From: PVC group bacterium
GTDB taxonomy: Bacteria; Verrucomicrobiota; Kiritimatiellia; UBA8416
Direction of reading: 5' to 3'
Assembly (NCBI GenBank): GCA_003567005.1
Contig: PXBF01000021.1
Span: 1 to 34,121 of the forward strand
DNA: 34,121 bases
The notes under the pieces were generated by a model that made no database searches, was not told where the DNA came from, and saw nothing but the letters and a program-made list of their open reading frames with translations. The translations under genes were made by a program, and so were the position numbers. Of this stretch, positions 1-6,633 are shown one piece after another; positions within the stretch are counted from its first letter, which is position 1, and each line of letters begins with the position of its first letter.

Positions 1-24
1 ACGCAGAATAACGCAGAAGCTGTT
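1..24. repeat. ACGCAGAA-type short tandem repeat, first copy
   Basis: Two imperfect units of an ACGCAGAA(G) motif lie at the left edge, possibly continuing outside the window. The same motif recurs twice inside the downstream glycosyltransferase gene (383-413 and 521-540), so it is one of three short-period families shared by this leader and that ORF. Confidence 0.6.
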
Positions 25-33
25 AGGCCCCGT

Positions 34-48
34 TGGAACAAGGTTCCA
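34..48. repeat. Small perfect inverted repeat
   Basis: TGGAAC (34-39), a three-base loop and GTTCCA (43-48) form a short hairpin between two of the tandem-repeat families. No T-tract follows, so it is not a convincing terminator. Its role is unknown. Confidence 0.35.
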
Positions 49-68
49 CAGGGTAGGCTCTGCTGGTA

Positions 69-102
69 TTAACCGCGAATTGGGCGAATTAAGCGAATTG
101 AG
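69..102. repeat. CGAATT 9-bp-period repeat, first copy
   Basis: Three units with a 9-bp period (CGAATTGGG, CGAATTAAG, CGAATTGAG) preceded by TTAACCG. The 34-bp block recurs at 481-514 inside the glycosyltransferase ORF with a single mismatch, in the same orientation. Confidence 0.8.
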
Positions 103-136
103 GGGCTGATGGTAGAGGGTAATGTTTTGACTGGTG

Positions 137-170
137 GTCTTCAGTCTTTTGTCTTCAGTCTGTAGTCTGG
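137..170. repeat. GTCTNNN heptamer array, first copy
   Basis: Five consecutive 7-bp units (GTCTTCA, GTCTTTT, GTCTTCA, GTCTGTA, GTCTGG) end 6 nt before the ATG at 177, taking up the place where a ribosome-binding site and promoter would be expected. The same heptamer family occurs inverted at 433-473 and in this orientation at 3138-3164. Confidence 0.75.
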
Positions 171-176
171 GTTGAT

Positions 177-1196
177 ATGAAGCTGAGTGTTATTACAATT
201 GGGCGTAATGCTGGGTTGGGGTTGCGGGATACTGCGAATTTGGTTTTGATGCAGTCGCGTTTGCCGGATGAGTATATCATTCAGGATGGGGGCTCATCGG
301 ATGGATCGGTGGACGCTTTGATGAATTGGTTGGGGGAGAGGTATCGATGGGAAAAAGCTGAAATGCTGAAAGGGGAAAAGGAACCGCAGAAGACGCAGAA
401 AGACGCAGAAGAGGGGGGAGGGGCAAAGATAGAGACCGCAGACTACAGACCACAGACTGCAGACCGAAGACAGGAGAAGGTTAACCGCGAATTGGGCGAA
501 TTTAGCGAATTGAGAGAGAAACCGCAGAAAGATGCAGAAGAGGGGGGGGGCAAGGAGGTCGGAGGGCGGGTGTGTTTGTGGGGGCGGGCGTGTGAGGTTA
601 GGGTTCGGTCGGAGGGGGATGCTGGGATTTATGATGCGCTGAATCGGGGGATTGCACGTGCACAGGGGGATGTGATTGGGTTGTTGCATGCGGAAGATGC
701 CTACGCGCGGTCGGATGTTTTGGCTTTGGTCATGCAAGCATTCGAGGATGGAGCCGAAGCCGTCTATGGGGATTTGCAATACGTGCGCTATGTGGATGGA
801 GAGATGCGGTTGGTGCGACATTGGCGCAGTGGTAGATATGCAGCCGGCAAGCTTGCGTGGGGTTGGATGCCGCCGCATCCAACCCTTTTTTTGCGGCGTG
901 AGGTATATGAGCGCGTGGCCTTGCGCAATGGTGTTTACTTTGATCCTCGGTTCCAATGTGCGGGGGATTATGATTTGATCTTACGTGTGTTGCCCCAGTT
1001 GCGCGTTCCGCCTATATATATACCGCGCGTATTGGTGCATATGCGGACAGGTGGAGTTAGTAATCGCAATTTGGGACGTATTTTGCAAAAATCGCGAGAA
1101 GACTGGGATGCAATCCGGCGGAACAGGATCGGCTCGGTTCACACGCTGATTGCAAAAAATCTACGGAAGGTAGGGCAGTTGCGTGTTGCCATTTGA
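177..1196 (+). CDS. Family 2 glycosyltransferase with repeat-derived internal insertion
   Basis: A GT-A-fold family 2 glycosyltransferase, expected to move a sugar from a nucleotide donor to a membrane-linked acceptor at the cytoplasmic face. The N-terminus carries the GT2 pattern (SVITIGRNAG, IIQDGGSSDGS), followed further on by SEGDAGIYDALNRGI and, in place of the usual DxD context, HAEDAY. The region CAGDYDLILRVL near residue 260 fits the acceptor/base segment. Between residues about 56 and 130 lies a hydrophilic low-complexity insertion encoded by three short tandem-repeat families also present upstream of the gene; the peptide QKDAEEGGG appears twice. The GT2 at 21829 has the same overall order with a much shorter linker, so the insertion is in a tolerant loop. 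There is no good Shine-Dalgarno sequence. The stop overlaps the next gene by 14 nt, suggesting co-translation. Donor and acceptor cannot be read from sequence. Confidence 0.85.
   Translation: MKLSVITIGRNAGLGLRDTANLVLMQSRLPDEYIIQDGGSSDGSVDALMNWLGERYRWEKAEMLKGEKEPQKTQKDAEEGGGAKIETADYRPQTADRRQEKVNRELGEFSELREKPQKDAEEGGGKEVGGRVCLWGRACEVRVRSEGDAGIYDALNRGIARAQGDVIGLLHAEDAYARSDVLALVMQAFEDGAEAVYGDLQYVRYVDGEMRLVRHWRSGRYAAGKLAWGWMPPHPTLFLRREVYERVALRNGVYFDPRFQCAGDYDLILRVLPQLRVPPIYIPRVLVHMRTGGVSNRNLGRILQKSREDWDAIRRNRIGSVHTLIAKNLRKVGQLRVAI
383..413. repeat. ACGCAGAA-type repeat inside GT2 ORF, copy A
   Basis: ACCGCAGAAG followed by two ACGCAGAA units, then a G-rich run (413-423). It encodes QKTQKDAEE in the glycosyltransferase frame. 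A related copy follows at 521-540 in the same frame, 129 bp (43 codons) downstream measured at the shared GAAGAGG. Confidence 0.7.
433..473. repeat. Heptamer array inside GT2 ORF, inverted copy
   Basis: About five 7-bp units (CCGCAGA, CTACAGA, CCACAGA, CTGCAGA, CCGAAGA), the reverse complement of the GTCTNNN arrays at 137-170 and 3138-3164. It codes for DYRPQTADRR in the glycosyltransferase. Confidence 0.75.
481..514. repeat. CGAATT 9-bp-period repeat inside GT2 ORF, second copy
   Basis: Matches 69-102 at 33 of 34 positions. It is translated as VNRELGEFSELRE within the insertion of the glycosyltransferase. Confidence 0.8.
521..569. repeat. ACGCAGAA-type copy B with 9-G homopolymer and G-rich run
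   Basis: ACCGCAGAAAGATGCAGAAG is followed by nine consecutive G residues (542-550) and further G-runs to about 569. The homopolymer is in coding sequence, so any slippage other than by three would shift the glycosyltransferase frame. Confidence 0.65.
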
Positions 1197-3159
1197 GACG
1201 TTTTTGAAATATCCCATTGTGCTGCTAGTGGGATTGGTCGTTTCGTTGCTGGTGACACGTACATGGGGACCGCTGGCGCCTCGCTTCGGTTTCGTGGATC
1301 GACCCGGTGCGCGCAAGCTGCAGAAGAATCCCGTTCCCACTGCCGGAGGCATTGCGCTGTTTTGTGGTGTCCATGCTGCCTGTCTCGTGTTGTTGCTCTT
1401 TCCCTGGCGACCATTTGCCGGGCATATTACTTTAGGTTGGTGGGGGCGATTTGCGGTGCTTTCGTCTATTGTTGTGTTGCTGGGAATCTGGGATGATAAG
1501 AGGGCTCTTTCGCCCATCTGCAAGTTGGCAGGCCAGGTTCTGATTGCCGTATTGGCTTTTATGATGGGGGTGCGGTTTCAGAATGTGCTGGGTATTTCGA
1601 TGCCTGTCTGGCTGAATGTTGTCCTCACGGTTGGGTGGTTTCTAGTATGGATGAATGCCTTTAATTTGATTGATGGCATTGACGGGTTGGCCACAGGAAT
1701 TGCCTTGATCGCGGCCATTGGCCTAGCCCTTTCCTTGCATTTTCGTAAATCCCCGGGGGATGTATTGCTCCTTTTAGGATTTATCGGGGCTTGTGCGGGC
1801 TTTCTGCGATATAACTTCTATCCTGCACGTGTTTTTTTGGGGGATACGGGGAGTTTGTTTCTTGGGTTTACATTGGCGATGCTAGCGATAACGACCCATT
1901 CAAAGGGCACGTTTGTGGCGGCGATCGGGATGCCGCTACTGGCGGCAGGTATTCCTCTATTTGATTCGCTGCTAGCGATTTGGCGTCGTGCCATTCGGGG
2001 GGTTCTATCCAAAGATGTAGTTGGTGCCGGAATCATGAAAGTTGTAAAGGATGCCGATGCCGAGCATTTACATCATCGTTTGCTAAAGAGTGGTCTTGGG
2101 CAACGGCAAGTTGCCTTACTGCTATATGCAGGCACGGCGGGACTTGTTCTGCTGGGATTGGCAGCAAGCCTTTTTCATGATCGTGCAATCGGCATTCTTG
2201 CACTCGGGTTTATGGCGGGGGCGTATGTCATTGTGCGGCATTTGGCCTGGATCGAGTTGCGGGAGACGGGCGAAGCCGTCTTGGAGGGCGTCGCGAAACC
2301 TGTGCGCCGTAATATGGCCATGTTGTTCTATATTGCGTTTGATCTGGGAGCCTTGGCTTTTCTTCTGCTGATTACGGAAACGCTGTTGGGTTTGGTCGCT
2401 TCTACAGGCGTTCCGGGATGGCGGAGTCTATGGGTCCGTTACGCACCGCTAGATGTCGTGCTGCCGTTTATCATGCTTGTGTTGTTTCGCGCGTATACGC
2501 GCGTCTGGTATCTGGCACGCGTTTCGGAATTTCTTTTGACAGGTGTTGCGTTGGTGCTGGGGTACGCTTGTGCTTTTGCGATCCGGGTTACGGGGGGTGA
2601 TACGACGGGGTTGGCATTATTAATTGTGCGCTACTGGCTTCTGGCGGGGGCTGCAGTGCCTATCATGGTAGGCATTCGTGCGTCGCGGCGCATTTTGATG
2701 GATAGTGTGTATTGGGCAATGGGTGCATTTCGCTCGCACAGACCGGGGAAGCATATCGATGCACTGATTTGTGGGTCAGGGTGGCAAACGACGCTCTTTT
2801 TGCGATATATTTCGGATTTTGATCATGATCAACCGCATGACATCCACTTTAATGGGATCGTTGACCCAGACACATCTTTACGCGGTCATTACGTGCATGG
2901 CATTCGCGTGCTGGGCGCGCCGCGAGAATTGCCTGCACTGCTCGGCGAGTATCCGGTGGATGTGGTGTATCTCGTAGGCACACAGGATACGGCTACGGAT
3001 AATCGAATTCGTCAAGTGGTTCGTCAAGCTGGTAAACAATTCGTGCGCTGGTCGATTGATGTCGAGCTTCCAGAAACGCCTACTGATGTGTCTGGTGTGG
3101 GGGACGTGGGACGTGAGACGTGGGTGTCCCGTGACAGGTCTATGGTCTGTGGTCTGTAG
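1183..3159 (+). CDS. WecA/TagO-type polyprenyl-phosphate sugar-1-phosphate transferase fused to CapD/FlaA1-like N-terminal region
   Basis: A multi-spanning membrane enzyme that would start glycan assembly by moving a HexNAc-1-phosphate from UDP-sugar to undecaprenyl phosphate. Residues 1-330 carry the family 4 glycosyltransferase (MraY/WecA/TagO) signatures: DD at 104-105, NLIDGIDG at 161-168, FLGDTGS at 218-224 and HLHHR at 295-299, with about ten membrane helices. Residues about 370-648 add further helices and a Rossmann-like segment (ALICGSG, FNGIVDPD, HGIRVLG, VDVVYLVGT) resembling the N-terminal half of CapD/FlaA1-type proteins (CoA_binding_3), without an epimerase or sugar-transferase domain after it. 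The GTG start at 1183 overlaps the upstream stop. The last 20 or so residues and the stop codon are encoded by two heptamer arrays (3101-3164), so the natural C-terminus may have been lost. The transferase assignment is firm; the role of the extra region is not. Confidence 0.88.
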   Translation: MLPFETFLKYPIVLLVGLVVSLLVTRTWGPLAPRFGFVDRPGARKLQKNPVPTAGGIALFCGVHAACLVLLLFPWRPFAGHITLGWWGRFAVLSSIVVLLGIWDDKRALSPICKLAGQVLIAVLAFMMGVRFQNVLGISMPVWLNVVLTVGWFLVWMNAFNLIDGIDGLATGIALIAAIGLALSLHFRKSPGDVLLLLGFIGACAGFLRYNFYPARVFLGDTGSLFLGFTLAMLAITTHSKGTFVAAIGMPLLAAGIPLFDSLLAIWRRAIRGVLSKDVVGAGIMKVVKDADAEHLHHRLLKSGLGQRQVALLLYAGTAGLVLLGLAASLFHDRAIGILALGFMAGAYVIVRHLAWIELRETGEAVLEGVAKPVRRNMAMLFYIAFDLGALAFLLLITETLLGLVASTGVPGWRSLWVRYAPLDVVLPFIMLVLFRAYTRVWYLARVSEFLLTGVALVLGYACAFAIRVTGGDTTGLALLIVRYWLLAGAAVPIMVGIRASRRILMDSVYWAMGAFRSHRPGKHIDALICGSGWQTTLFLRYISDFDHDQPHDIHFNGIVDPDTSLRGHYVHGIRVLGAPRELPALLGEYPVDVVYLVGTQDTATDNRIRQVVRQAGKQFVRWSIDVELPETPTDVSGVGDVGRETWVSRDRSMVCGL

Positions 3160-3164
3160 TCTGA
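3101..3164. repeat. Double heptamer array at a convergent gene junction
   Basis: GGGACGT, GGGACGT, GAGACGT, GGGTGTC (3101-3128) is followed by GTCTATG, GTCTGTG, GTCTGTA, GTCTGA (3138-3164), all 7-bp period. The second block belongs to the same family as 137-170 and, inverted, 433-473. The stop codons of the plus gene (3157-3159) and of the convergent minus gene (3140-3142) both lie in it. Confidence 0.75.
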
Positions 3165-4306
3165 ACAGTCGTTCGGATGCGCTCGCGCAGGATGCGTAGG
3201 GGGCGGTAGAGCCAGTAACGGTTACGGTTCTGGGGTTTAAGACAGAGTCGGCTGAAGTCCGGATCGCCCGGTGTGACTGTCTGCAGAGTAACTGCACGGA
3301 TTTTTTCCCAAGCATTGCATAATGGACGTTGCAGGCGGCGGCGTTCTGTTCGATTGGGTGGGGTTGGTGCCATGAGTTGCGAACGATAGGTTGCGCAGGT
3401 GGCCAGCATCTGCGGATTGATTTGTTTTTGCAGGTCTGCTTTGCTTTTTTTCCATCCCGGCAGGTCGGGGCCGAACAGTTGATCTGCCAGCAGACAGGCC
3501 GTGATCAGCGATTTACGTAGAAAAGTATGCTTGCCACAGAGCGGTTGCGCATGGGTTATACTATCCGGGTGTCGGGTCAAAAGGCCTGCAATGTCCGCGA
3601 TCCAAGCCAGTCGTTCCCCGCCATGCCAGAGGGCATGTGCGCTTGCCAGCACCAGGTGCGCGGCGGGTGTGGGTAATGGCGTATTCTCGCCATCCAATAA
3701 AAGTTCGCTGACGGGTAAAGCACGACCCGAGGGACCTATCCCGACCGGGCAGGGGTAGTGTGGTGGGAAGAGGCGGTGGTTGACTTCGAGGAAGTAACCA
3801 TCGGGATGTCGAAACGTTACCCCCCAACCGAAGTGCCACAGGTGTTTGTTATGGTCTGTGCCTTCAACAAGCGGTTGATAGCCGGATGCGCGTACGACTT
3901 CGAAAAAGGTCTGGTAGTCGGTAATACGGCAACGAAAGTCAAAGTCGTCGAATGTACGTAGTGCTGGTTGGGGCCATGCTTGCGCTGCCAGTCCCGGCCC
4001 TTTGATCAGTATGGGGGGAGGTGATATGGCCTGCGATAATGCATGATGTATGCGGAGTGCTTCATGCGTATATCGTGCAGATTGCTGGGCTAGTGCCAAG
4101 GCTTGTCTGTTCCAGTTTCGGGTCGCATGGCCACCGAAACCAGCGTAGAGGATACCTTGCATACGATGCTTGCGGATGATGGGAAGCAGCTCTTGAAAAT
4201 CCGGGTCATTGCTTGCGATATCGACAACAGGTAAACCATGTATGCGGCGGAAGGCTACACGGCTATATTGTAGAAACCGCTCCGCTTGTACTTCTTCTTT
4301 TTGCAT
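3140..4306 (-). CDS. Uncharacterised nucleotidyltransferase-family protein (PF14907-like)
   Basis: The segment ILIKGPGLAAQAW followed by LRTFDDFDFRC matches the LKG...R..-DxD pattern of the polymerase-beta-fold nucleotidyltransferase family PF14907, proteins of unknown substrate often found in exopolysaccharide loci. Later conserved-looking pieces are LEVNHRLFP, HLVLASAHALWHG and WIADIAGLL, again as in that family. ATG at 4306 is preferred; an in-frame GTG at 4330 is possible, and neither has a clear ribosome-binding site. The MscS gene ends 33 nt upstream on the same strand, so they may share a transcript. The C-terminal tail (VQTTDHRP) and the stop codon come from the heptamer repeat that also ends the convergent gene, with a 20-nt tail-to-tail overlap. 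The substrate is unknown. Confidence 0.7.
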   Translation of the reverse strand: MQKEEVQAERFLQYSRVAFRRIHGLPVVDIASNDPDFQELLPIIRKHRMQGILYAGFGGHATRNWNRQALALAQQSARYTHEALRIHHALSQAISPPPILIKGPGLAAQAWPQPALRTFDDFDFRCRITDYQTFFEVVRASGYQPLVEGTDHNKHLWHFGWGVTFRHPDGYFLEVNHRLFPPHYPCPVGIGPSGRALPVSELLLDGENTPLPTPAAHLVLASAHALWHGGERLAWIADIAGLLTRHPDSITHAQPLCGKHTFLRKSLITACLLADQLFGPDLPGWKKSKADLQKQINPQMLATCATYRSQLMAPTPPNRTERRRLQRPLCNAWEKIRAVTLQTVTPGDPDFSRLCLKPQNRNRYWLYRPLRILRERIRTTVQTTDHRP

Positions 4307-4339
4307 ACGATTCAGACTACTACCCGGCACGAGATTTTG

Positions 4340-5404
4340 CTAGACCGATTGCGGGGAATCCGGTTTTCCTTCGGTGCCGAGAGCGTTGCGTCCCCCATCT
4401 AACGTGATATCGGGACGGTAGCGTATGTTTTGCGATGGAGTGGCGAAGCGAACCCGAGGGTATTCTTTACTGAATGCACGGTGCAGTTTTTCAATGATAT
4501 AGGTGGAAAACTCTTGGCGGCGAGCGGGGATGGTTTGATAGCGCAAACGCACAAGAATGCCCCAGTCTAGGAATTCGGCGCGGATAAATGGCTCTTGACC
4601 GGTTTTTTCAATGATTTCTTTTGTGACTTCGCTAGCAGCATCCGTCATGATTGTCTTGGCGAGATCCCAATCGGAGTCGAAGGTAAGACGCACGGGGACT
4701 TCGTCGAGCATGTATTCCTGGTCAAGGGTATAGTTGATGATGACGTGCTGGAAGAGAATGGCATTGGGTATCAGGATGCCGCGGCCGGACCGCTCTTCGC
4801 CCCCGATGGATCCACCGACCTGGTTAAGAATGACGTGGGTGAGGGAGATTCCGGTCACGTCGCCGGTGATGCCGGCGATGACCACGCGGTCGCCAATACG
4901 GAATGGTTTTTTTAGAATGATCATGAGCCAAGCGGCGATGCCGGTAACGGGTTGTTGCAGCGACCAGCCGAGCATCATGCCGAAGAAGCCTGCCGTGAGT
5001 CCCAGTAGGCGTAAAGACCCTGTCATGGCCATGATGACGAGTATGGCGATGATGAACTTCCAGAGCGTATGCCAGACTTTGAGAAAAGCGTCTGCGTTGT
5101 CTTGTTTGAATGCGTTTTTAGCGAGCGTGCGCTTCATCACGTGTGTGAGGTATGCTTTGAGATTCAATAGCACAATAAGCGTGAGGATGACGAGAATCAG
5201 GCTGCGGTAAGGGGAGTCCTCGCCCATGAAACGTTGCCAGAAGGCCAGGAAATGTCCGGCCGGTTCCGCTATAGAGGTTGTTTCCACGATAACCTCGCTT
5301 TGTGGCGCTGGTCGTGTTTCGGTATCCATTCCCGGGAATTGCGCATACAGCGGGGATGTTAGAATGATTGCAGCAAGTAAGATTAGATGACGCACGCGAA
5401 TCAT
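4340..5404 (-). CDS. MscS-family mechanosensitive ion channel
   Basis: A small-conductance mechanosensitive channel that would release solutes on hypo-osmotic shock. The start at 5404 is chosen because AAGGAG lies 8 nt upstream and the product then begins with a signal peptide (MIRVRHLILLAAIILTSPLYA, cleaved before QFPG); the longer frame to 5572 overlaps thpR. The 354-residue product has membrane helices near residues 65-85 and 105-130 and the pore/beta-domain signature GFFGMMLGWSLQQPVTG ... PFRIGDRVVI near residues 135-175. The C-terminal alpha/beta region (VPVRLTFDSD to VRFATPSQNI) completes an MscS core. A signal peptide before the MscS core is compatible with many Gram-negative MscS homologues. 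A candidate promoter lies at 5440-5467. Confidence 0.9.
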   Translation of the reverse strand: MIRVRHLILLAAIILTSPLYAQFPGMDTETRPAPQSEVIVETTSIAEPAGHFLAFWQRFMGEDSPYRSLILVILTLIVLLNLKAYLTHVMKRTLAKNAFKQDNADAFLKVWHTLWKFIIAILVIMAMTGSLRLLGLTAGFFGMMLGWSLQQPVTGIAAWLMIILKKPFRIGDRVVIAGITGDVTGISLTHVILNQVGGSIGGEERSGRGILIPNAILFQHVIINYTLDQEYMLDEVPVRLTFDSDWDLAKTIMTDAASEVTKEIIEKTGQEPFIRAEFLDWGILVRLRYQTIPARRQEFSTYIIEKLHRAFSKEYPRVRFATPSQNIRYRPDITLDGGRNALGTEGKPDSPQSV

Positions 5405-5416
5405 AAGAATTGCTCC

Positions 5417-5444
5417 TTGTCGTGTTAAGTTGTGAGGGGATAAT
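5417..5444 (+). promoter_or_regulatory. Candidate promoter for thpR, overlapping the MscS promoter
   Basis: On the plus strand TTGTCG (5417-5422) and GATAAT (5439-5444) are 16 nt apart. It would give a leader of about 80 nt before 5532. The -10 elements of the two divergent candidates overlap. Prediction from consensus only. Confidence 0.3.
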
Positions 5445-5467
5445 AATAGATATGACGCAGATGTCAG
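5440..5467 (-). promoter_or_regulatory. Candidate sigma-70-type promoter for the MscS gene
   Basis: On the minus strand CTGACA (5467-5462) and TATTAT (5445-5440) are separated by 16 nt, each one mismatch from consensus. Transcription would start around 5432 and give a leader of about 30 nt before the ATG at 5404. Confidence 0.4.
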
Positions 5468-5531
5468 GAACAAAGATAAAAAATTTATTGTGTAATCTTG
5501 TGTCCGATCCTTGTTTCGCATACGTGCTGAT

Positions 5532-6089
5532 ATGAGAATATTTTTATCCATAGCGATGCCGGGAGATTGCAAGAAGGGGTTGCGTGATTATGTTGCGAAG
5601 TTAAAGTATAAAGGGGTAGAGGCAGTATGGACACCTATGGAAAATCTGCATTTGTCTCTGGTATTTCTTGGAGAAATCCGTGAGATCGGCAAAGTGAACG
5701 AATGTGCAAAGAATGCCGCATCCGGTATTGATGCTTTTCAAGTCCAGATAGAGGGGCTGGGGATGTTTGGTGGAAGGCGTCGTCCTCGCGTATTATGGGC
5801 GGGTGTGACTCCATCTGTAGCGCTGATGCATTTTCAGGAAAAGTTGGTTCAGGTGCTTGTGGATGCAGGCTTCCGACTGGAAAAAAGGGCTTATATGCCG
5901 CATGTGACATTGGGGCGGATAAAGCCAGCACACAAAGTGCCTGCCAATTTGCCAGCTATCTTGCAGGACGCTGAAAGAAATATATCCACCTTTGTGTTTC
6001 CTGTTGTCGGGTTTGATCTCATGCAAAGCCACCTCGACAATCAGGGAAGTCGTTATGAAGTCATCAAACACATTGGGTTCTCGAAATAG
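5532..6089 (+). CDS. thpR: RNA 2',3'-cyclic phosphodiesterase (2'-5' RNA ligase family)
   Basis: A 185-residue 2H phosphoesterase of the LigT/ThpR type, which hydrolyses 2',3'-cyclic phosphate RNA ends and in vitro can join 2'-5' linkages; its cellular role is poorly known. Both catalytic histidine motifs are present: H40-L-S-L43 and H124-V-T-L127, with the usual spacing. The N-terminus MRIFLSIAMP and the phrases LVFLGEI and VLWAGV are typical of the family. ATG at 5532 is preferred over a TTG at 5511 because the family starts at this point; no strong ribosome-binding site is visible. It is divergent from the MscS gene and convergent with the putative molybdenum-carrier gene, 61 nt away. Confidence 0.9.
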   Translation: MRIFLSIAMPGDCKKGLRDYVAKLKYKGVEAVWTPMENLHLSLVFLGEIREIGKVNECAKNAASGIDAFQVQIEGLGMFGGRRRPRVLWAGVTPSVALMHFQEKLVQVLVDAGFRLEKRAYMPHVTLGRIKPAHKVPANLPAILQDAERNISTFVFPVVGFDLMQSHLDNQGSRYEVIKHIGFSK

Positions 6090-6150
6090 GGGGCTGCGTA
6101 TTCATCCAGACCGCAGGCGTTCTGATTTTGAAATTGCGGAGCCAGAGGAA

Positions 6151-6633
6151 TCAGCGGCATGAGATTACGTTGCTTTTTCTGAGAAAGGTGCGCAAGAGCT
6201 TGATTGTATAGATGTAACCCTTTTCCCATTGACTGGTGCGGGGACCTGCAACATTGAGGCAGCAGATACGGTGCTTCTGAATGAAAGCGTCCAGCGAGAT
6301 GGCAGCATCTGATGGGTTTGAATGGGCAGCATCGATTTGTAAGAGTGGTTTTTGGTGTTTTTGCACTGCTCTGACGGTCTCGGCAGTGCCACCGGATATG
6401 GTGCCCTCATAGATAACGAGTGTGCCGTCGGAATCGATCACATTTTTCCACGTGCGTTCACGGTAACCACCTTCAGGCATTTCCCGGAGGGGATAGTCGG
6501 CAGGAATGATTCCATCTTCTGCACGTCTATCGGGGGGGCACCAGCCTCCGCAGGGAAGGTGGGCGTTGCGCGCAAAGTCTAGCGCAGCGCGATCTACGCC
6601 GGTTTGTCCGCCGCTAACGATTTTGATATTCAC
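6151..6633 (-). CDS. Putative molybdenum carrier protein (PF12694-like)
   Basis: A 160-residue soluble protein matching the putative molybdenum-carrier family (SLOG/YpsA-like Rossmann fold). The hallmark N-terminus IVSGGQTGVDRAALDFA is followed by GGWCPPDRRAEDG, the conserved YPLREM, RTWKNV and the central GTLVIYEG ... SGGTAET. The family name comes from structural similarity to the cyanobacterial/algal Moco carrier protein; the true ligand is not established, and nucleotide or nucleotide-derivative binding is equally possible. GTG at 6633 is chosen over the longer ATG at 6678 because AGAAGG lies 7 nt upstream and the GTG overlaps the stop of the rlmN-like gene as GTGA, indicating translational coupling. 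No molybdenum-cofactor genes are nearby. Confidence 0.85.
   Translation of the reverse strand: MNIKIVSGGQTGVDRAALDFARNAHLPCGGWCPPDRRAEDGIIPADYPLREMPEGGYRERTWKNVIDSDGTLVIYEGTISGGTAETVRAVQKHQKPLLQIDAAHSNPSDAAISLDAFIQKHRICCLNVAGPRTSQWEKGYIYTIKLLRTFLRKSNVISCR

Noticed and set aside
137..170. Repeat arrays considered as a CRISPR array
   Set aside because: Units are only 7-9 bp, tandem without spacers, and there are no cas genes.
294..956. 220-codon minus-strand open frame
   Set aside because: It is antisense to the GT2 gene, proline- and cysteine-rich with no recognisable motif, and runs through the repeat arrays. The plus-strand product has clear family motifs.
1161..1523. Minus-strand frames antisense to the start of the WecA/TagO-type gene
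   Set aside because: No family features; explained as shadows of a gene with strong motifs.
3202..3209. GGCGGTAG, matching the first eight bases of the ops (RfaH-recruiting) element
   Set aside because: It lies antisense within the nucleotidyltransferase-like coding sequence, not upstream of the glycan cluster, and the rest of the ops consensus does not match.
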